Made by a program: the position numbers and the translations under genes. 64,000 nt of DNA, from contig OZ024861.1 of the NCBI GenBank assembly GCA_964017155.1, forward strand, positions 13,863,912 to 13,927,911, read 5' to 3'. Of the stretch, positions 35,109 through 47,275 are shown one piece after another. The notes beneath the pieces are model-generated. The model saw only the letters and a list, made by a program, of their open reading frames with translations, ran no database searches and was not told the DNA's origin. Position 1 is the first letter of the stretch, and every line of letters begins with the position of its first letter. This DNA comes from Oasisia sp. SBJ-2009 (lineage: Eukaryota > Annelida > Polychaeta > Sabellida > Siboglinidae).

Positions 35109-37753
35109 CAAGTTTTATTAGCAACTCAACTGAGTTGGATTGACATTACAATAGGTTACAATTGACTCATCAAAACATCATACAAATACAATAGAAATAC
35201 ATTTGATACCGCAAATCATACCGTACTAATAACCTTTTTACTGACAGTTGTATAAAGCCCACGGTATAGAGGAGTTACGGAATCTATTCGTTCTAGTAAC
35301 TGGTAACGTGTACACATTTTCTTGTCTGATATTATACTCGGTATGTCTTTTGTCAGGCAGCAGATAATTTAATCTATGTGTGCCGACTTTAATTTTATCA
35401 AAATATTTTTGACAAATGCTCTCCCGTCTTACATTCAACGTATCCAGGTTAACACGTCTTAGTATCTCCGCGTAACCCAGTCCAGGAAAAATACATTTTA
35501 ATGCCCTTTTTTGTATAACTTCAATATTGTCAGACAAATATTGGGGCAAGTTAATGTGCCATACAGTACATGCATATTCTAGAACTGGTCTCACCACACT
35601 AACATATACACTGACCAGATCTTTCTGTGTAATCCCTGCACGCTTTAACTGATATAACATGTACAAGCGTTTACCAGCTTTTTTCACAATAGTATCTACG
35701 TGTTTGTTCCATGTCAGATCCTGAGAAATGGTCACACCTAATAGTTTGGCATGGCAAACTTGTGCTACATCCCTCCCATCAATTTTTATATTCGGGATAG
35801 TGCTTCTGAAATTGCCATCTTGTTCAAAACTAATGATTATTTCTTTTGATTTTTCGGAATTAATTTTCATGTCATTCTTTTCTGTCCATCTAGCAGCAAT
35901 ATCAACCGACTCTTGAATGGCAGATACACCCTTTCTGTCGCATATTTCAAATAACGTACTATCATCTACATCTTATATAGTGGAACAGTCGTTCTTAAAT
36001 CATTTATGTAAACAAGGAAACATTTAGGTCCAGACAATGTCCCTTGCGGTACTCCCCCATTGGGATGACCAGAATGGGAATATATATTTCCTATTTTTAC
36101 TCGTTGAGTTCTGTCTAATAGAAATGTTGCCATCCATCTTAAAATATGTGCGGGCAACCCATACGATTGTAGCTTATCTAGCAACAAATGATGATTAATA
36201 AGATCAAACGCTTTGCTAAAGTCTAGCATTACAACTATGACATAAGAATTCAATTTATCTGTCGCCTTATACCACATATGAACCAGTTCGACAAGAACAT
36301 CTGTTGTGGACATTCCGCTAATTCCTCCAAATTGCTTAGCATCAATTTCACCTTCAATTGTTTCATCCACCCATTTCATTATTATTGATTCAAACACCTT
36401 GGCAGCTATTGGAGTTAGTGAAATTGGTCTAATGTCTTTTTCAATCGACACAGGGGGGCTTGGTTTTGGCAACGGTATTACATTGGCCATTTTCCATTCC
36501 ATAGGGAGTACACCTTTTCTTAGTGAATTGTTAAAAATAGCAGTTAATGGAGGGGCGAGAACATTTGCATAGTTTCTTAACACCCATGCAGGGATGTTGT
36601 CAGGCCCAGTAGCCTTGTTGGCTTTAACACTCTCCAAAGCTTTAAAAGTAGTATATACGCTTATCACATACTGATCCGGCAGTTCCTCGTTAACGTCGAA
36701 CACCTTGTGGTTCTTATTTAACCGAGGCAAATGGTCACTCACAGACACAAAGAAGTCATTCATTGTATTGGCCAGTAAGCCACAATCACCATCCGTTGTT
36801 TTGTTAGCTAGACCTTGCATGCATGAATTGCCATTTGTTTTAAGTCCCATTATTGTTTTCATATGCTTCCACCAATCGTGGGATCCCGATTCATGCATTG
36901 CTGCAATTTGTGTTTGGTAAAAATTATACTTAAGTTTCGACGCGGCTCGGTTGACCTTATTACGCAATATTTTTGCTTGATTCATATCACCACTCATGTG
37001 AGCTCGCTGTCGTTTACGAACTAAGTATCTGAACCAGTCTGTAACCCATGGTATATCAGCCGTATGCCTCGTAACAACTTTAGTAGGAAAGCATATTTCC
37101 ATCAGGTTGCTAATAACCGTTTGATAATATGAATATTGATCTGCACATGAATCAAGCCTAAATAGGGGTTCCCATTTAATGGCTGATAAAGCCATATTGA
37201 ATGTGGCTTTTTCTTTTGGCCCCATACACCCCAAAACCGTGTCACGCATCCAGTATCAACTGAGCTTTTCGCTTTAGGTTTAAGCAAAACCATGTTATGG
37301 TCCGATGACCCCAGTTCGGAGATAGTAACAGGTGGGGTGTATACCTCCTCCATATTCGTCCATATTTTGTCTAATATCGCCTGTCCACGTGTTACAACAT
37401 TAACTACTTGGACAAATCTATAGTGGGTTTTCATAAAGTTATCCCGCAACTGGTTGAAATCGCCAGTTATGATCACACCACATTCTGGGTGTTTTCGCAT
37501 TACAGTGTCAATGCTGGTGATTAAATGATCACGTATTTTTAAATACTCCGTCTTTGGAGTATAATATAAACATGCCACCAGTATACATGACAATTTTCGA
37601 GGCGTTTTCTTTGGCATAACCTTAATCCACATTACCTCTAAATCATCAACCTCCATATCATTCAATCTCTTATACTTTAAATCATGTCTAATGTAGCAAG
37701 CTACACCACCGGCTCGTCCAGGACCCCTGTCTTTTCTCTCTAAGCTAGCATTA
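35060..37753 (-). pseudogene. 5'-truncated LINE with endonuclease and RT, minus strand
   Basis: On the minus strand the element starts inside the endonuclease domain (about 37745; GPGRAGGVACYIRHDLKYKR, then GVIITGDFNQL and LGSSDHNMVL). It continues through the RT (ANKATGPDNIPAWVL, RPISLTPIAAKVFESIIMKW, VVMLDFSKAFDLINHHLL, NGGVPQGTLSGPKCFLVYINDL) to the C-terminal region (LLGVTISQDLTWNKHVDTIV) and a stop near 35238. A frameshift lies near 37250 and a one-base deletion near 35972, immediately before the catalytic V-D-D. The 3' end is an (ATT)n tail at about 35065-35107. It is inserted into array unit 3 with little or no target duplication. I place it among jockey/CR1-like non-LTR elements without fixing the clade. 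Confidence 0.88.
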
Positions 37754-37830
37754 GCTGTGATACATGTATCGATGTCATGCGATCATTGATTTCATTCTCC
37801 CAGTGATCGGCCTACATTATCATCTACCTC

Positions 37831-40072
37831 AACATGTTATATAAATAAAATAACTTGATAAAAACAACGCGTCACCCACTGTCGAATGACTGTTCCGCGT
37901 CGCCAATCTTCACATCATCGGGCCTGGTCGGTCAGTAATGCTGCCAGAAGTCGTCAGCCACGTGTCGCTGTATCTTCACCGGGCGCAGACACCTGAGAAA
38001 AAACAATAAACCAGCGTTACAATGTGCACGGTGTCTAACAAAATTGAAAACAGCAGGCTCAATGCTTACATATGCCCACATTCCTTCACCCCACTGGCGT
38101 CAAAGACGCAAATCCCACCGCGATGCGGTCGAGATTACACTAAAGAAACTGGCATCTGTCGCCAGCATTCGGCTGCGCGGCACAGTAATGGCGGCAAACC
38201 GGAAGACGCGCCACAACAATACCGTGACGTCACGACGATACGGCAGACGCGCCATTTTCGTTCCAGGCGACGTCAAATTTCAAGATGGCGACGCCTTTGA
38301 TCTAAGCAAACTGGGGGGGGGGGGGGCGCTTTCTTCCACTTTTACTTCGTTCTTTCAATGTTTTACTTGCGCTAGCCTATTTCGCAATAAGGTACACACA
38401 CATAGGACTACAGTTGTGTTATGGTACGACGGCCAGTGCGACATTCGGGTACTTTTTATGCACGATGCAAATCAATGTATAACACCGATTAGATTCAACA
38501 ATGTCAGACTCTCTCCATTGAGTTTTAAACCAAATATATCAGGCCTGCTGCGTCCGCGCGTATTAAAACCACTACACTACCCTACCCGCGCCTCTCTTAA
38601 TGAAGTTTCAAACCTAGGAGCAATTGAGGTTGGCTTGCATTCTGCGCAAGTGCCTAATTCTTGTCGGAAATGGAACAGAATATTCATATTCTTGTTCTCA
38701 TTCACAGTACACTGTATATGGTGCATACCACTCTTCGATGAGTTGTCTCAAAGTCTCAAGCAGCTTTCCACCTATGCCTAGGCAAATAGATGGTTGAACA
38801 GTATATCATTTAACATTCGGACTGCTGAGCTTCAAACTACTACACTCAACGACAGAAGTTCCCTTCATTGTGTTGGCAATCTACTCTCTGCGATCAGGAA
38901 CTCTAAAACGTGTTAACGGCGACGCCACGAGGGCTGTATGCAGGCTGCGCAAAGATGTATCTGAAGCATTATATGCCATTCCATGCGATAAAAGACGTTC
39001 GTTCGCATACAGTCTAGATTTACTCTGTAGTGTAATGCGCTTTGTAGGACGTACAATGTATGTAGTTAGCTCAACATCAATGATTATATGATGCGACCAT
39101 TGCCTGTTAGCTGCTTTGTGGTTTCGTTTTCATATTGAACTTGCGACATGTCTGCTCTTTGGTTTCAGGTCTTCCTATTTGAGACCGACGTGTGAGCCAC
39201 ACAGACCCTCTGAGAATGCGACGCGCGAGTAGTGATGAACACCACGCATGTCTAGTATATCATTTCGTAGTTATCTGGGTAGTTTTGAACAACCTTTGTT
39301 TTCTCGTATGACTCTTCGCCATCGCTGTTATATCTAGCCTTTGGCGTTACCTGTTTGTCGGCATAGCGCTCATGGCATGCATGGCCAAAGAGCTGGCCTG
39401 TTGGCACTGATCACTGTAGCATATGCTATTGTTTCCAAGGCAATGTATCAACATATGCATTCGAACTCCGTCATTACCTAGATACAAATCCGCGTGCCGA
39501 GATATGTGTGACTGCAATAAATATGGGTCTCAAAACTTCGAATGATCTCTACACTTGTCTTTGAAGGAAGACATGTCAAATGCGTACCCTTGAGTTACAC
39601 TATTGCAAAGAAAGAGGCACTTGTGTAGGTTGCCTTTGCATGCTGATTCCTAAGTATGCTGTTTCCAGTCGAGATGAATGCGTTGTGCTTGCTGTCATGA
39701 CGGTCAAAGAATCATCTACTCAACTGTATTGAGTGGGTGTATGTGTACATGCGATAATGTGTGTGGCATTCGCCGCGCGAATGGTGCTTATGCATATCAG
39801 TGTTAAGATACTTTCCGCGGTGCGATCTCGACCTCTTACACAAGTCTCTTTTCATGTGCATTATTTTGCATCATATTTTGAAATTGCGTATCTTGAAATA
39901 CATCATATAGCGTGAAAAATAGCTCCATCAATCGTCTGAGTAAAACGTTTCGATTGTGAGAACTGCAACATCAAAACTAATGTCCACTCGCACTAGCTGT
40001 GATACATGTATCGATGTCATGCTATCATTGATTTCATTTTCCCAGTGATCGGCCTACATTATCATCTACCTC
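37831..40072. repeat. Array unit 4
   Basis: 2,242 bp. G-run of 14. A short duplication (catgcatg near 39373-39380) breaks the 122-codon frame. Another local variant is 'tagatggttgaacag' near 38787. Confidence 0.95.
37838..38290 (+). promoter_or_regulatory. Promoter-like motif module (shown for unit 4, repeated in each unit)
   Basis: In order: TATATAAATA (37838-37847), CCAAT (37903-37907), an E-box CACGTG (37959-37964), ATGGCGGC (38188-38195), an ETS-type CCGGAAG (38199-38205), a full CRE TGACGTCA (38225-38232) and a YY1-type AAGATGGCG (38282-38290). ETS, CRE and YY1 sites clustered in CpG-rich DNA are the usual make-up of TATA-less animal housekeeping promoters. Of the 12 units that include this region, CCGGAAG is kept in all, TGACGTCA in all but unit 3, and CACGTG in all but unit 9. 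The TATA-like motif is more variable. Function is inferred from motifs alone. Confidence 0.45.
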
Positions 40073-42318
40073 AACAGGTTATATAAATAAAATAACTTGA
40101 TAAAAACAACGCGTCACCCACTGTCGAATGACTGTTCCGCGTCGCCAATCTTCACATCATCGGGCCTGGTCGGTCAGTAATGCTGCCAGAAGTCGTCGGC
40201 CACGTGTCGCTGTGTCTTCACCGGGCGCAGACACCTGAGAAAAAACAATAAACCAGCGTTACAATGTGCACGGTGTCTAACAAAATTGAAAACAGCAGGC
40301 TCAATGCTTACATATGCCCACATTTCTTCACCATAATGGCGTCAAAAACGCAAATCCCACCGCGATGCTGTCGAGATTACACTAAAGAAACTGGCATCTG
40401 TCGCCAGCATTCGGCTGCGCGGCACAGTAATGGCGGCAAACCGGAAGACGCGCCACAACAATACAGTGACGTCACGACGATACGGCAGACGCGCCATTTT
40501 CGTTCCCGGCGACGTCAAATTTCAAGATGGCGACGCCTTTGAACTAAGGAAAACGGGGGGGGGGGGGGGGGGAGGCGCTTTCTTCCACTTTTACTTCGTT
40601 CTTTCAATGTTTTACTTGCGCTAGCCTATTTCGCAATAAGGTACACACACATAGGACTACAGTTGTGTTATGGTACGACGGCCAGTGCGACATTCGGGTA
40701 CTTTTTATGCACGATGCAAATCAATGTATAACACCGATTAGATTCAACAATGTCAGACTCTCTCCAATGAGTTTTAGACCAAATATATCAGGCCTGCTGC
40801 GTCCGCGCGTATTAAAACCACTACACTACCCTACCCGCGCCTCCCGTAATGAAGTTTCAAACCTAGGAGCAATTGAGGTTGGCTTGCATTCTGCGCAAGT
40901 GCCTAATTCTTGTCGGAAATGGATCAGAATATTCATATTCTTGTTCTCATTCACAGTACACTGTATATGGTGCATACCACTCTTCGATGAGTTGTCTCAA
41001 AGTCTCAAGCAGCTTTCCACCTATGCCTAGGCAAATAGACGTTTGGACAGTATCTAATTTAACATTCGTACTGCTGAGCTTCAAACTACTACACTCAACG
41101 ACAGAAGTTCCCTTCATTGTGTTGGCAATCTACTCTCTGCGATCTGGAACTCTAAAACGTGTTAACGGCGACGCCACGAAGGCTGTATGCAGGCTGCGCA
41201 AAGATGTATCTGAAGCATTATATGCCATTCCATGCGATAAAAGACGTTCGTTTCGCATACAGTCTAGATTTACTCTGTAGTGTAATACGCTTTGTAGGAC
41301 GTACAATGTATGTAGCTAGCTCAACATCAATGATGATATGATGCGACCATTGCTTGTTAGCTGCTTTGTGGTTTCCTTTTCATATTGAACTTGCGACATG
41401 TCTGCTCTTTGGTTTCAGGTCTTCCTATTTGAGACCGACGTGTGAGCGACACAGACCCTCTGAGAATGCGACGCGCGAGTAGTGATGAACCCCACGCATG
41501 TCTAGTATATCATTTCCTAGTTATCTGGGTAGTTTGGAACAACCTTTGTTTTCTCGTATGGCTCTTCGCCATCGGTGTTATGTCTAGCCTTTGGCGTTAC
41601 CTGTTTGTCGGCATAGCGCTCATGACATGGCCAAAGAGCTGGCCTGTTGGCACTGATCACTGTAGCATATGATATTGTTTCCAAGGCAATGTATCAACAT
41701 GGGCATTCGAACTCCGTCACTACCTAGATACAAATCCGCGTGCCGAGATATGTGTGACTGCAATAAATATGGGTCTCAAAACATCGAATGATCTCTACAC
41801 TTGTCTTTGAAGGAAGACATGTCAAATGCGAACCCTTGAGTTACACTATTGCAAAGAAAGAGGCACTTGTATAGGTTGCCTTTGCATGCCGATTCCTAAG
41901 TATGCTGTTTCCAGTCGAGATGAATGCGTTGTGCTTGCTGTCATGACGGTCAAAGAATCATCTACTCAACTGTATTGAGTGGGTGTATGTGTACATGCGA
42001 TAATGTGTGTGGCATTCGCCGCGCGAATGGTGCTTATGCATATCAGTGTTAAGATACTTTCCGCGGTGCGATCTCGACATCTTACACAAGTATCGTTTCA
42101 TGTGCATTATTTTGCATCATATTTTGACATTGCGTATCTTGAAATACAATATATAGCGTGAAAAATAGCTCGATCAATCGTCTGAGTAAAACGTTTCGAT
42201 TGTGAGAACTGCAACATCAAAACTAATGTCCACTCGCACTAGCTGTGATACATGTATCGATGTCATGCTATCATTGATTTGATTCTCCCAGTGATCGGCC
42301 TACATTATCATCTACCTC
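40073..42318. repeat. Array unit 5
   Basis: 2,246 bp. G-run of 18. A TGC-to-TGA change (agcatatgatattg, near 41667) truncates the 122-codon frame, and an extra T near 41251 shifts another frame. Confidence 0.95.
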
Positions 42319-45300
42319 AACAGGTTATATAAATAAAATAACTTGATAAAAACAACGCGTCACCCACTGTCGAATGACTGTTCCGCGTCGCCAATCTTCA
42401 CATCATCGGGCCTGGTCGGTCAGTAATGCTGCCAGAAGTCGTCGGCCACGTGTCGCTGTATCTTCACCGGGCGCAGACACCTGAGAAAAAACAATAAACC
42501 AGCGTTACAATGTGCACGGTGTCTAACAAAATTGAAAACAGCAGGCTCAATGCTTACATATGCCCACATTCCTTCACCCCACTGGCGTCAAAGACGCAAA
42601 TCCCACCGCGATGCGGTCGAGATTACACTAAAGAAACTGGCATCTGTCGCCAGCATTCGGCTGCGCGACACAGTAATGGCGGCAAACCGGAAGACGCGCC
42701 ACAACAATACCGTGACGTCACGACAATACGGCAGACGCCCCATTTTCGTTCCCGGCGACGTCAAATTTCAAGATGGCGACGCCTTTGATCTATGCAAACT
42801 GGGGGAGAGGCGCTTTCTTCCACTTTTACTTCGTTCTTTCAATGTTTTACTTGCGCTAGCCTATTTCGCAATAAGGTACACACACATAGGACTACAGTTG
42901 TGTTATGGTACGACGGCCAGTGCGACATTCGGGTACTTTTTATGCACGATGCAAGTCAATGTGCGTGGGGTATAACACCGATTAGATTCAACAATGTCAG
43001 ACTCTCTTCATCAATCAATCAATCAATCAAATTTTATTTCGTAACAACAAGGATACAAATACATTAGCAATCAAAACAAAAACAAAAAGTGTTGTTACGT
43101 GGTGGTCACATGGCACATAATGTGCCGTCTTCCTGTGACCCCAAAACATAAACTTATAAAATACAGACACATTTATACGTATACAAGAAAAAATATTAAA
43201 TCGTTGTTCTCAATATAATTAATTTGACGATATGATTTATTTTACAACTGACTTCACAACGGACTGGGAAAATAAAAAAACCTTTGTAAATCCAAACAGT
43301 TTGTCTTTTTGAATAAACAATTTTAGTTACACTCTACACATCTGGGATTTAGGCAATGCACTTGGTTAAGGTAGCTAGATAGATATTGTTTAGATATCAC
43401 ATATTTGAATTTATGTCGGGATTTGAGGTTTTGAATAGTATATTCAAGGTTATTCCATAGTTTTGTAAAATGATGTAAAGGTAACTTAGAAGAAAAATTT
43501 GTTCTGGGCTTTCCTGTACGTATTTGGTTATGTTGTCTGGTAATTCTGGTGTTAGTGGCTAGATTATATGTTGGTATATAATGTTCGAAGGATTTAGGCA
43601 GTGTTTTATGGTAATAGTCAAACATAAATAATGAGACATGCAACTTGTGTATATCAGTGATTTTAAGTATATTTTCAGATTTAAAAATAGGATCGGTGTG
43701 ACTTCTATATCTTTTGTTGTTAATTATTCGTAAGGCACGTTTTTGTAAGGTTTGCAACTTTATTACTGTGCTTCCATTTCCCCAAGCTTGTACACCATAA
43801 GTTAAATGACTTTGAATTAAAGTATAATAGAGAGTTTTTAAAGCATTGTGTGGCAAGAAATGTTTCAGTCTGTTAATTGCAAAAATTGCTCTAGATATCT
43901 TAGAACTGATTATAGTAATATGTTTTTTCCATGTTAAGTGTTTATCAATATGTATTCCTAAAAACTTGACCGATTCGTCTTTGTTAACCTTTCCAATATG
44001 ACTAACATTTTCATTGTTTATTTTGATACAGTTATTCACCTGATATTTGTTATTCGGTGGGCTAAATATGCAAACAATTGTTTTTTTAACATTCAATGCA
44101 AGTTTATTAGCACACAAGTAATCGCACAAATGTTTTAATTCTTGGTTTATGTTGTTAATTAAAGTATCAATATGAGGACCTGATTTGTATACAGTTGTGT
44201 CATCAGCAAAAGACAATAAATTTAAGGACGTAGAATTAATTATATCATTGATATAAATCAGAAATAAGATTGGTCCAAGTACGGATCCTTGGGGCACTCC
44301 ACTTGTTATATTTTTCTTAGAAGACTTATATTTGTGTATTTCAGTGTACTGTTTTCGATTCGATAAGTAACTGGCAAACCATTTATTACTTAATCCTCGA
44401 ATTCCATAGAAATGTAATTTATACAGCAAAATGTCATGATCTATTGTATCAAATGCCTTTGAAAGGTCCAGAAACACAGCCAATGTAGGGTCTTTTGTTA
44501 TTTTATCATTTGCAATTGAAATGTCCTTTAGCAAATGCAATATTGGGTGAATTGTAGAGTGTTTTGCTCGAAACCCATACTGATGTTAATACAAAATGTT
44601 ATAGTTTTCTAGAAACACCATCAGTCTATTGCATACCATTTTTTCCATTATTTTAGAAATCGCAGGTAAGATACTTATAGGTCTATAATTGTTAAACATT
44701 TTGGTGTTACCTGATTTGTAAACAGGCACAACTTTGGCAATTTTCAAGTTTTCAGGAACAGTTCCCGTGACAATGGATTGATTTAGGATATGCTCAAGCG
44801 GAGTGCTTATTTCATGTATTGTCGCTTGTAACAGTTTAGTGGATATACCATCGACACCTTCTGTGCATTTAGTTTTTAAATTACGTACAATATGTTCTAT
44901 TTCTGTTTTTTGCGTAGGATGCATGAAAAAGTTGATGGGATAGTTTCCCTTTAGGTGTTCTTCGAATTGCTTAACAGGAACATCTATTGAATCGCTTATT
45001 GTTGTACTTATTCCAACAAAAAAATTATTAAATTCTTCTGTGATATGTTTCATATGTGTTTCCTCATGTCCATTTATGATGAAGGTTTCAGGGAACTGAA
45101 ATAATTCTTTTTGTTTATGCATTGCTTGACGTAGTATAGCCCATGTTTCTTTAATGCTATGTTTGCGTACTTCTAGCATTTCTGTATAATACGCACTGTT
45201 TGCTGCTCGTTTGACCTTATTAAAAACTCTACAATATTCTTTGTATCTGTTGATCGCTTCTGGGCTAGCTCTACTTAGTTTCTTTCGAAGTAACTTAGCT

Positions 45301-47275
45301 TTATTTAGGGACGAAGTCAATATACCCGAAGTAATCCAAGGTTCTCGTTTAATATATTTTTTCTTAACCTTCACATGTTTAACTGGGCAGGATATTTCGA
45401 ACAGTGATTTGTATATTATCATGAAATTATCATAAGCTTCATCCACATCAGCTGTAGATAACACAGTTGAGAAATCGGCCATATGTAATTGATTTCTAAA
45501 GGATGCAATGTTTCTTGGGTTCAACTGTCGCACCTGCCTATATGCTGATTTTTGGGGACGAGGTGTACCATATATTATGTGAAATATGGCAAAATGATCG
45601 GCTATATCAGTGATTAGAATTCCCGATTCATGATTAGGGTGAGAATGATTTGAATATATGTGATCTATAAGTGTTGCAGAGTTTGCCGTTATTCGTGTTG
45701 GTTTGGTAATATACGGTATAAACCCTTGGGATATTACATTATCTATGAAGTCATTTGTTTTTTTTGTGGGTAACAAAGTTTAACAAATTAATGTTGTAAT
45801 CACCCATCAAATAAGCGACTTTATTTTCATTTGATATTTTATCCTGTATTTCTATTATTTTGCTCATAAACATATCTATGTCTGCACGAGGAGCTGAATT
45901 TGGACGATATATTACACCTACTATAATTGGTTTATTTTTATTATTTTGAACTTCAAAAAATATAGATTCAAAAACGTGGGGAATAAATATAGAGATATCT
46001 TCACGTTTAGTGTATGTAAAGCTATCGTTAATATATATACCAACTCCACCATGCCCATCGTCATTTCGCAATCTAGTGTTAAACAGTAAACTGTGGTATC
46101 CATTTATATTGTATTGCTGAGAATCCCGTATTCTAAATATTTCTGTTAAGGCAATCATATCAAGTTTGAGGCCACCTGATGATAAGTTGCAAAATAATTC
46201 TTGCACAGAATCCCAGTGCGCCTCTAAGCTGCGACAATTTATGCATAACATTGATAAAGAAACTTTATCACTCTGGAAAGCGTTTGAGAATTCAACCGTG
46301 GTCAAATATTTACACTCATTGGGATTTAAAGAAAGGGGTGAGTCATTATATATATTATCTTCATTATAATTAATTTCAGTATATAAATTTGCAAAGTCAA
46401 AGTTTCCATTTGTTTGGATTCGGTCTAAGTTAATATTGTCATCCATTTAGAAAAAATATAGAAGGTATCATATTAAGCCAATTGCCCCATTGAGTTTTAT
46501 ACCAAATATATCAGGCATGCTGCGTCCGCGCGTATTAAAACCACTACACTACCCTACCCGCGCCTCTCGTAATGAAGTTTCAAACCTAGGAGCAATTGAG
46601 GTTGGCTTGCATTCTGCGCAAGTGCCTAATTCTTGTCGGAAATGGAACAGAATATTCATATTCTTGTTCTCATTCACAGTACACTGAATAATGGTGCATA
46701 CCATTCTTCGATGAGTTGTCTCAAAGTCTCAAGCAGCTTTCCACCTATGCCTAGGCAAATATACGTTTGGACAGTATCTAATTTCACATTCGTACTGCTG
46801 AGCTTCAAACTACTACACTCAACGACAGAAGTTCCCTTCATTGTGTTGGCAATCTACTCTCTGCGATCTGGAACTCTAAAACGTGTTAACGGCGACGCCA
46901 CGAGGGCTGTATGCAGGCTGCGCAAATATGTATCTGAAGCATTATATGCCATTCCATGCGATAAAAGACATTCTTTCGCATACAGTCTAGATTTACTCTG
47001 TAGTGTAATACGCTTTGTAGGACGTACAATGTATGTAGCTAGCTCAACATCAATGATTATATGATGCGACCATTGCCTGTTAGCTGCTTTGTGGTTTCGT
47101 TTTCATATTGAACTTGCGACATGTCTGCTCTTTGGTTTCAGGTCTTCCTATTTGAGACCGACGTGTGAGCGACACAGACCCTCTGAGAATGCGACGCGCG
47201 AGTAGTGATGAACCCCACGCATGTCTAGTATATCATTTCGTAGTTATCTGGGTAGTTTGGAACAACCTTTGTTTT
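42319..47275. repeat. Array unit 6, interrupted by a LINE and cut short
   Basis: Comprises 42319-43007 and 46487-47275. G-run reduced to 5 (ctgggggagagg). It has the 'gcgtgggg' insertion that marks units 6-13. The unit ends abruptly at 47275 in the middle of the 122-codon frame, where it fuses to unit 7. Confidence 0.93.
43008..46486 (-). pseudogene. Nearly intact LINE (EN-RT ORF), minus strand
   Basis: A single ORF of about 1,040 codons runs from ATG at 46446 to TAG at 43323 on the minus strand. It holds an APE-type endonuclease (LCINCRSLEAHWDSV, MIALTEIF, GGVGIYINDSF, YLMGDYNINLL, TLIDHIYSN, DIADHFAIF) and an RT (VDGISTKLLQ, NNYRPISILPAISKIMEKMV, AVFLDLSKAFDTIDHDIL, SGVPQGSVLGPILFLIYIND, LLSFADDTTVY). 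A C-terminal domain follows (HLTWKKHI, LIQSHLTYGVQAWG). Only two lesions are seen: one extra A in an A8 run near 45770 and a TAA at 44586-44588. The 3' end carries a (TTGA)n tail (about 43011-43030). No gag-like ORF1 is present and the upstream sequence is only about 40 bp, so the copy is probably close to complete or slightly truncated. Confidence 0.92.

Larger units (their letters stand above)
27220..37830. repeat. Array unit 3, split by two insertions
   Basis: The unit consists of 27220-28184, 33855-35059 and about 37754-37830, together about 2.25 kb, so nothing of the unit is missing. G-run of 21, the longest in the array. Its CRE-like site is changed to TGACGTCT. It hosts the 5.67-kb composite insertion and a 2.69-kb LINE. 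Confidence 0.93.
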
